A stretch of 64,000 bases of DNA from Trissonchulus latispiculum (taxonomy: Eukaryota > Nematoda > Enoplea > Enoplida > Ironidae), in NCBI GenBank assembly GCA_030248195.1, contig JASAND010018455.1, forward strand, positions 1 through 64,000, read 5' to 3'. Below, in pieces: positions 57,401 to 64,000 of this stretch (within the stretch, counting starts at the first letter, position 1; each line of letters begins with the position of its first letter). The notes beneath the pieces are model-generated. The model saw nothing but the letters and a program-made list of their open reading frames with translations. It made no database searches and had not been told where the DNA came from. Position numbers and translations under genes: made by a program.

Positions 57401-60400
57401 TAAATAATCCATAACAACAACCCTAATCTGGACAGTAATCCTTAGATCTCAAACCACATACAACAGTAATCCACAACAACCAGAACAATTCTTTCAGTAA
57501 TCCACTGCGACCAGACAGAAAACTTGCATAATCCACGACGCCGCAACACAAATGGGCCGTAATCCATGAAACCTATACCAAAATTTTCAGTAATCCATAA
57601 AGCCGATACCAAATTTTTTAAATTAGGAAATTAAAAAATTAACCTATAAAAGGCGTAAATCTTCAATTATTTGGTACAGTTCCGATAATGATTGTGTGTG
57701 ACTGACAATGATGTGTGATATATGTTTTGTTTTATTTCTATTTTATGTAATAGTTAATTGATTTGGTTTTAATTTGAATTCCTGAGATAATGAGTAAATT
57801 TCCTCATTTTTGCCAACTAACATTTTCTGTAATTCTAGATCTCCAACAATGGCCGGAGGTCTGTTTTCTGTTGATCGTTCCTATTTCGAAGAATTGGGAA
57901 CGTATGACGAGAAGATGGACATTTGGGGTGGTGAAAATCTTGAATTCTCGTTTCGAGTAAGTGAACTAAAGCACATCTTCACCTTTAACGCAACAGTAAT
58001 TAACCCTGGTTGGCATCAAGCACCAAAGAGTGGGCATTGCAAAAAAAGAGGTGTTTATGATCAGGAAAAATATTGGTTTCAGTAGAATTTACAATGAGTA
58101 AACCGAAATCCCCTCTGCATAAAGTTTCAACGCCAAACTCTACAAGCATTCATTTTCTTTGTTTCAGGTGTGGCAGTGTGGAGGCAAGATTGAAATTTTG
58201 CCTTGCTCCCATGTAGGTCACATTTTTCGAAAAGCATCACCGCACGATTTTCCTGATCGAAAATCGGGCACGATTTTGAACTCAAATCTGGTACGGGTAG
58301 CAGAAGTTTGGATGGACGTTTGGAAGCATCTTTTCTACAAAACAGCTCCTCGTACGTCAGCTTTATTTCATGTTTTTGGAAATGCTACCAACTTCTCCAT
58401 GGTAAACAAAAATAGTAAAAAATGAACAGACGTTGGAAAGAAAACGTGAAACTAGAACTTCAATAAAATTAGAACACAAGGTTTAAATTTTGATCAATAT
58501 GTTCATTGTGGCTTGGTTTCATCTCTGAGGTTAGATGATGTCTTTACTTGAAACGGGAGCTGTTAAGTTTTTGGTGGCAAAAAGTCCTCTTTGGGGCTGC
58601 TGGGTTGCTAGCTTGAGGAATCCCGTAGGAAATTATGGGCTACATATCTATAGCAGCTCCCGCTGCAAAAAAGACCATTGATTTATAGATAAAACGTAAA
58701 AATAGATATCTATTTTTAATCCCCGCTTCGAATGAAAATATAAATGTAAGCATTCGAGTCAAACTTATTCAACTCTACTTTCAAAGCTATATCTCTTCCT
58801 TTGCTTTACTGAATATACGTTCTGTTGTGCTTTATTTGTATTATAAATATTATATTATCTATTTATATTTATTATCGATTTAGAAGCTCTCAATCTGAGT
58901 AAAACAATCGATGTCTCAGAGAGGCTAGCGTTGCGTGAACGTCTCCAGTGTAAAAACTTCGAATGGTACTTAACTAATGTATGGTCGGATCACTTTCTAC
59001 CATTTCCTGGAAAATTCTTCGGAAGAGTATGTAAACTTAACTTCTGCTTTTTCAAAATATTTTATTTAGAATTACCATGGTAGTATGCATATGAAACAAC
59101 TATAATCGAGAAATAAGTGTGCATTTCTTGCGTCGAACAACTGAACCAGAAAAGAAAATGATTGCAAATCCTATTTCCAGCACCAGATTAATTGCTTGCA
59201 CTAATTTCCCATTGTGCTTTTCGTTCCCCACGAAATCGGAATTCGTTTGTCGAGTTATTTTGAAAAGTGTACGGCTTTCTGTAGCTTGAACACAGACACA
59301 TTCCATAACTTAAATTTTAAACTTGAAGGTTGCCACACTGTCTGAGCCAAACGTCTGTCTTGTGGTGGCCTATGTTGCAAACAGTGGTAGCTTTACTGGA
59401 AATCGCAAGGTTATTTCCCAGAGTGAATGTTCAAGCAATTTCACCCGACTTCAGGTACGTAATTTCTTTTTATCTCTAGATAGCAAATCCAAAATACAAT
59501 CACTGTATCACCAGTACGCCTGGAGAAGTGGGAAAACGAAGGCATTCTTTGTCTCAAAAACCTTGTACACTTGGGTTTGACTTATGGCAGGTACGCAAAA
59601 ATTAATGAAAGAAAATTTTAGTTTAGTCAAAGAGTGCTGTTTCGGTGTAATCTATTTATTCAGTTACAGAATACCAAAATAATTTCAGTTTCAGTTTAAG
59701 ATTAAGATTCCGTCGGCAGGCAAAAATATTTTTAGGGTTACACATTTTATGAATCGTTTTATGCATCTCATAAATCTTGCTTACAGTTGTGGATTTACAA
59801 CAATGATCGACTGCGATCAGACGAACACCAATGTCTGGGTGCGTCAGAAATAAAAGGCACATGGGTGGTTCAGCTGCGGGAATGTGGAGAAAGTGACAGT
59901 GAAATATGGAAAAGCAAATCAGTGAGCGAAAATAGCTATATACATGCGCGGTAGATTTTTTATAATATTCAATTTTTTATAATTTTCAATAATTTCATCG
60001 TAACAGTTACGTGACAGGTTAAATCATGATACAGTGTCGTGCTCCGGCCTTGTTCAGAACGGCAGGCCGGTGGCCGGCGCAGAGTGGGCCGGCCGGCCAG
60101 TGACAAGCGGACCGGTCAAATATGGAGCAGCTGACCAGTCAGTGATATGTAGCATCTGTGGCTTATCACCTTAAACTTGCTAAAATCTGCCTTGAAAACT
60201 ATATTTTTACTTGTACTGTGGATAGCCGGCTAAAGCCCGATTCATAATTGATTCTAAGTCTCTGTCTCTGGCCGGTTCATATATACCTGTCCCTGTCCTT
60301 TTGTCTCTAAGCTGCCCTTTAGAGTCTCTAAGCGAAGTTGAACAATGCTCAACTTTTCTGCCTGTCCTTAAGAGACAGCCAATCAGAATAAACGAATGAT

Positions 60401-61028
60401 ATCACGTGAAAAGCCTCTGTTACCTGAATACGTAATAGTAGCTGCATCTATACCCAATTTGAAAATAAATGTTCCTCATAATATAATGTTAGCTGTTAAC
60501 AAGACAATAAAAATGATATTGTATTGATTGTTCCAATTCAAAATATTTAGTTCGTTTTTAACTACACCAAGTGACCAATGAAATTTGAATTTTTGTCACG
60601 TGACCGAGTCTCTGTGCTTTTGTCCTTTTAAGTAATGAACGTCTTGTCTCTATCAGTGTAGAGACAAAAGGACAGAGACATAGAGACAGAGACTCAGAGA
60701 CAAGTATGAACCGGGCTTAAAAGCAAACTTGGGACGGTGAACAAAACTGACTGGGATCGAACCACCGAGTTTCTGATCTTTAGGCCTAGTACTAACGTCC
60801 TACCGCTCAGCTTGTACATAGCCCTGGACTGGATAGCGTGACTATTTTAAACATTTTTTCATGTTTTAGAGTGGCCAACTAGTCCACACCAAATCTGGCC
60901 TATGCCTGAATTCAGCACCAGCTGGAAAAAGTGATGAGACGAGGACACCTGTCCTAAAGAAGTGTTCCTTTTGGAGTCCAGGAAAGGCAGAGCTTTGGGA
61001 GTTTATGCCTGTGGATTGGCATCCCTAA
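51466..61028 (+). CDS. GALNT: Polypeptide N-acetylgalactosaminyltransferase (GT27)
   Basis: Exons 51466-51730, 52085-52265, 52649-52815, 53508-53715, 54381-54551, 57839-57956, 58168-58351, 58884-59026, 59329-59454, 59787-59921 and 60870-61028; 618 aa, all phases agree. Type II layout: cytosolic RRKWHFR, one membrane anchor (8-32), stem, then the GT-A catalytic domain with [16 protein letters not shown], the metal-binding DSH (253-255) and [13 protein letters not shown]-terminal ricin-type lectin domain covers about 485-618. It starts mucin-type O-glycosylation in the Golgi by adding GalNAc from UDP-GalNAc to Ser/Thr. Intron 5 (54552-57838) carries a satellite with telomere-like repeats and a foldback element; other introns carry MITEs. 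AATAAA at 61218. Which GALNT subtype it is cannot be set here. Confidence 0.92.
52984..53003. repeat. 20-bp perfect CG-rich palindrome
   Basis: GACGCGCGTCGACGCGCGTC is its own complement, followed by another gtcgcgcgt. It stands out in an AT-rich intron of the GALNT gene; related gcgtcgacgtgcgtc bases occur about 90 bp later, so it may be part of a small repeat. Confidence 0.7.
53854..54295 (+). mobile_element. hAT-like MITE, CATAGG family, copy 4 (8-bp TSD)
   Basis: TSD ATTTCAAG is perfect (53846-53853, 54296-54303). Ends CATAGGTTAACGC and, complement, CATACATTAACCATAGG. Very similar throughout to copy 2 at 16380, including ggtacaagcccc and tagccggaaaaaatta blocks. GALNT intron 4. Confidence 0.88.
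54840..56424. repeat. Satellite with interspersed TTAGGC-type (GCCTAA) repeats
   Basis: About eleven monomers each start near gtgaaccgtcaccctaacgcgta, with start points about 120 or 173 bp apart. Short monomers end with ttttttcaaagacagtggta; long ones end with ttcatttaatttatt...acaaattactc. Every monomer holds a short (CCTAAG)n tract of up to four units with variants. The array resumes at 57145-57265 after a foldback insertion. Confidence 0.88.
56425..57144. mobile_element. Foldback element, CAAGAG...CTCTTG family, copy 3, with C4/G4 arrays
   Basis: A palindrome: both arms carry GAAGAGTAAGCC, the ctagaggg-type block, gcgtaacggtgctccgacc and cgcgaatgttcccccgtttg, and the interior repeats cccccaccaaacggggac-type units in inverted orientation. 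TSD GTAAAAT is perfect (56418-56424, 57145-57151), and the satellite continues across the gap. No coding capacity. Confidence 0.88.
57145..57265. repeat. Satellite array, right remainder
   Basis: Continues the satellite monomer cut by the foldback insertion (agtatcagaaatgagactaagcc onward, ending in the acaaattactc block). Confidence 0.8.
57266..57838. other. End of GALNT intron 5, no feature seen
   Basis: Loose repetition of gtaatccata-like words (57420-57600) but no defined element. Confidence 0.4.
60234..60717. mobile_element. PIF/Harbinger-like MITE (TAA TSD)
   Basis: Ends AGCCCGATTCATA and, complement, AGCCCGGTTCATACTTG; subterminal gtctctgtctctggcc and gtccttttgtctct segments are inverted at both ends. 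A TAA duplication borders each end (60231-60233, 60718-60720), as expected for PIF/Harbinger. GALNT intron 10. Confidence 0.65.
60749..60826 (-). repeat. tRNA-derived SINE head
   Basis: Minus strand: perfect B box GGTTCGATCCC (60763-60753) and an A-box-like caagctgagcggtagg about 40 bp upstream of it; the acceptor ends do not pair. GALNT intron 10. Confidence 0.5.
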
Positions 61029-61217
61029 GACCGAACTTGACTCAGTTACTCCCTGAACTAACCGGCCAGATGCTGAAGTTCAGCAGACAAATCTAGAAAG
61101 AAACCTGTCTAAACTGATACCTAGCAACCAGGACAAAACGATTCCTCTACAACCCTAGAACACTAAGCCGGTTTTTGCCGCAAGGGCCAAGCCAATTGGC
61201 AGTTCGCCGATGAAATG

Positions 61218-61223
61218 AATAAA
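61218..61223 (+). terminator. Polyadenylation signal AATAAA
   Basis: 190 bp after the GALNT stop codon. Confidence 0.55.
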
Positions 61224-61620
61224 CTGATGTCAAATGCTTATACTTTGTAGTTATTGTATAATATATGCAAAGTAAACTGAACCTATACACACCCACGCCA
61301 AATGCCAATTTGATTGAAGCTGTGTAACCTAAAGGGTATTTTCCCGGGGAGCGGCAGAACGTCTTACTCGTGCCTAAAGAGAGTTCATAGATTTCTTAAA
61401 CTTATCCTATTCCTAAATTAAATTTACTTCAACAAAAAACAATGAAAAACAACACCATTTCAATAAAATAAGTTCGTTTAAAATCCAAGAAACCGTGCTG
61501 AAGTCTTCATCAGCCTACTGCGCACTCATCCGAAATGTCACCATGACCACAGCCTTGCCTGCCATGTCTTCAGACAATAGCATCTATGTAGAAACAATGC
61601 TAATACCAAAAGCCGCAACA

Positions 61621-61626
61621 TTTATT
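61621..61626 (-). terminator. Polyadenylation signal (minus-strand AATAAA)
   Basis: 11 bp beyond the stop codon of the bL21m gene. Confidence 0.45.
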
Positions 61627-61636
61627 ATACAAAATT

Positions 61637-62260
61637 TTATTCAATTTCAGGCACAGGTTCCAACAGTGTAATACTGTTTATCCTAATCAGGCTTCTGGGT
61701 TCCCGCATCCAGCGGATTATTCGAGTCTGCTTCCGGGGGATGGTGAAATAGTGGAGAAAGGAATGGGATAGGGTACACTCCACAACTGTCGCCCGGATGT
61801 CTACCTGATTCCGGGACAGAATCGGACGACCGAAAAGGGAAAAACTGGCTCCGCCCACCATCATAACCTTTTCCAGGCGAATTTTATCGCCCACATCAAA
61901 GGGCTGAGTGTTCCGTAGAACCAGCAGATCCCCCGCTGTAATCTTATACTGTCTTCCCTGCATCGACACGATGGCAAACAGCCGCCGGAGGGGCAATTTC
62001 GGGGTCGTAATTTCCTCATTAACCAGTCTGATGACGTCATTGCTAAAGTTGATATCCTGCAGGGGAGGCTGTCGCTGTGTCCAGACGTCTTGCAGTTCCG
62101 ATGAGCCGGAACCCGACGGCGTTGACCGGATTGAACGCCGCTGTTGAGAGCAGTGAAGGGCGTTGGATGTCCTGGCTGTAGCTGTCACAGTGTCCGACAA
62201 AAATTTACATCGATACAGTAAAGGATGAACAGACGATGAGCATATGCGATGGAGAACCAT
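61637..62260 (-). CDS. MRPL21: Mitochondrial large-subunit ribosomal protein bL21m
   Basis: A single exon of 207 aa starting at the ATG at 62260; an upstream in-frame ATG at 62296 would add 12 hydrophobic residues, and I prefer the downstream one because it starts a basic, Ser/Arg-rich presequence (MVLHRICSSS...). The L21 fold covers about residues 95-200: FAIVSMQGRQYKI, the GDKIRLEKVMMVGG block and the C-terminal KQTRIIRWMREPRSLIRI, which contacts rRNA. Function: structural protein of the mitoribosome large subunit. Convergent with the GALNT gene. It has no introns, unlike its neighbours, so a retrocopy is possible, but the frame is intact. Confidence 0.88.
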   Translation of the reverse strand: MVLHRICSSSVHPLLYRCKFLSDTVTATARTSNALHCSQQRRSIRSTPSGSGSSELQDVWTQRQPPLQDINFSNDVIRLVNEEITTPKLPLRRLFAIVSMQGRQYKITAGDLLVLRNTQPFDVGDKIRLEKVMMVGGASFSLFGRPILSRNQVDIRATVVECTLSHSFLHYFTIPRKQTRIIRWMREPRSLIRINSITLLEPVPEIE

Positions 62261-62319
62261 TGTATATATGTATACGTACCTATAAAACAAGCACATGGAA
62301 GCACCTATATGTATACACC

Positions 62320-63060
62320 TGGGCTTATTCTAGTGGGGGGGGGGGTGGGGGCCCCCCCATAAACACCCTCCCCCCCAAAAATCGCCCCCCCCAAAAAAAG
62401 TGGGTGCCCCTTTTGGTACCAAATTTTGCCCTGAAAAAATCGCTCAGAAGGCCAAATTTTCAAAAATTTTCCGGCTTCGCCGGACATTTTTACTCAGTTT
62501 TTGCCCTTGTCAACACTAAATCTGCTTATTTTTGCTATAAAAATCAACTTTTATAGTATATGCCAGAAAAACAGCGCTATTTTTAGCATATTTTTCGAAA
62601 AATTTTCGCCCCCCCCCCCAAAAAATTCCTTGCCCCTCGGACCTTTGGGTTGGCCCCCCCACTAAAAAATCCCTAGAATATGCCCAGAACACTGGGTTTT
62701 TTTTACTGGGGGGTGGTGGGTGGGCGCCCCCCCCCCACTTTTTGGGTTCCCCCCCACTTTTTTGGGCTTCCCCCCCCACTCAACCTAGAGTGCCCAGAAA
62801 ATGTCAAATTTTTAGGATTTTTGGTCAAAATTTTCAAAAATTGTTTTCAAGAATTGTTTCGTCAAAAATGGTCTATTTTGGTGGTAAAACTCAATTTTTG
62901 AGCACTTTTAAGCTTAGTTATAGCAGTATATGTAGAAAACAGGCTTTTTATACTGTATTTTTGGCATTTTTAGCCCATTTTATTTCCCCCCCACTTTTGG
63001 ACCTCCCCCCCACTAGTGGGGGGGCGTCCCCCCCACTTATTTTTGCCTAGAAAAACCCCA
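62320..63060. repeat. G/C homopolymer-rich repeat cluster
   Basis: Several runs of 7-11 G or C (62335-62400, 62610-62790, 62985-63035) alternate with AT-rich spacers (aaaaattttc types). The segment 62321-62691 is bounded by inverted CTGGGCTTATTCTAG and CTAGAATATGCCCAG, so it is probably a MITE, but no TSD was clear. Frames here are not genes. Nothing else is seen up to 63555. Confidence 0.6.
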
Positions 63061-63566
63061 GATACATACAGGTATTTTTACTAGAGTTGGGCGGGGAGGC
63101 CCCCACTTTTCGGCAAGCCCCTCTACTTTTTTGTACGCGGTGCATCCCTAATATATATATACATGTAGGGATCGACCGGAACCAGCTCTTTAAAACTACA
63201 AAAATCGAAATTTTTTCTGAAGTTTTGGACAATTTCTGCGCAATTTTTCGCTTTTTTGTAGTTACTAGAACATTGTAAATAATATATACGTATATCAAGC
63301 GGGAAAAACCAATTTTCAGATTTTTGCCCAGCACATTTTACTGGTTTGAGATATGGAATGGAAACAAGTAACAAAAATGCTCCGCACAAAAGAGGATAAT
63401 ATGTGTGCGTTGGCTATATCATATATCCTTTAAATATCCTTTAAATCTATAATGAATAAATATACATAAGTATATCCTTTGAATTCCGGTTGAAGAAGTA
63501 AAAACAAAAGTTTCATAGGCACGTGACGTTATTTGGCACAGCAAATATTGGTGGATGGTTCCATGT

Positions 63567-63936
63567 CAAAAGTTGCTCAGCTCACTTAGGGCTTTCATTT
63601 GATACCAAATTTGACCACTTTTGAAAAATTTTATTTTTGACCCAAAATCGCCTCAGTCCTCACCCCACCACAGCACTCTACAGCCACTTTGGGTACGCAG
63701 TTCTATGACAAAAGTTGCTCAGCTCACTTTAGGGCTTTCATTTGAAGCCAAATTTGACCACTTTTGAAAAATTTTATTTTTGACCCAAAATCACCCAAGT
63801 CCCCACCCCACCCTACCACAGCACTCTACAGCCACTTTGGGTACGCAGTTCTATGACAAAAGTTGCTCAGCTCACTTAGGGCTTTCATTTGAAACCAAAT
63901 TTGACCACTTTTGAAAAATTTTATTTTTGACCACTT
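63567..63936. repeat. Tandem repeat, about 142-148 bp monomer, 2.5 copies
   Basis: The block caaaagttgctcagctcac starts at 63567, 63709 and 63857; each monomer continues with gggctttcatttga, caaatttgaccactttt and a cccaccacagcactctacag segment. The array stops at about 63936. Confidence 0.85.
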
Positions 63937-64000
63937 GACTGACTGTCCGACTGACCCTTCAAAACGGCAAACTGGAACCAGCCCAGCAAGATAGTTACGT

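Overview
The window is eukaryotic nuclear DNA from an invertebrate. Genes are split by many introns, mostly GT-AG with acceptors such as ttttag, tttcag and tgcag. AATAAA signals follow the genes, and much of the non-coding sequence is transposon-derived. A nematode or a close ecdysozoan relative is my best guess. The reasons are a satellite rich in GCCTAA (the complement of the nematode telomere unit TTAGGC) and a secreted protein that looks like the nematode CUB-like family. No species can be named from sequence alone.

Layout. 1-1620: a C2H2 zinc-finger gene (minus, cut by the window edge) and a divergent single-exon gene of unknown function. 1740-5450: satellite, CT-rich repeats and a tRNA-derived SINE. 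5939-12196: a PTPN9/MEG2-like tyrosine phosphatase (10 exons). 13919-17621: a secreted papain-family protease with a Thr-rich linker and one Cys-rich module. 20779-26166: a secreted, probably GPI-anchored protein with two CUB-like domains and a Thr-rich stalk. 26281-36142 (minus): a second, larger papain-family protease with a long Thr-rich stalk and three Cys-rich modules; a dead 5-kb LINE sits in one of its introns. 38859-42132: a FolD-type methylene-THF dehydrogenase/cyclohydrolase. 45247-47619: a young, internally deleted Gypsy-type LTR element. 51466-61028: a polypeptide GalNAc-transferase (11 exons) with a telomere-like satellite in intron 5. 61637-62260 (minus): mitochondrial ribosomal protein bL21m. 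62320-64000: G/C homopolymer-rich repeats and a tandem repeat.

Functional links. Three neighbouring genes encode secreted proteins with Thr-rich, mucin-like linkers, two of them paralogous proteases that flank the CUB-like protein. This looks like a small extracellular or mucosal gene cluster, possibly for defence or digestion (inference). The GalNAc-transferase is the kind of enzyme that would O-glycosylate such linkers, but nothing in the sequence ties them together beyond proximity.

Mobile DNA is unusually readable here. I could fix exact ends and target-site duplications (TSDs) for four copies of a hAT-like MITE (8 bp), three copies of a palindromic foldback family with CAAGAG...CTCTTG ends (7 bp), two TTAA-flanked MITEs, a Harbinger-like MITE (TAA), two other hAT-like MITEs (8 bp) and the LTR element (5 bp).
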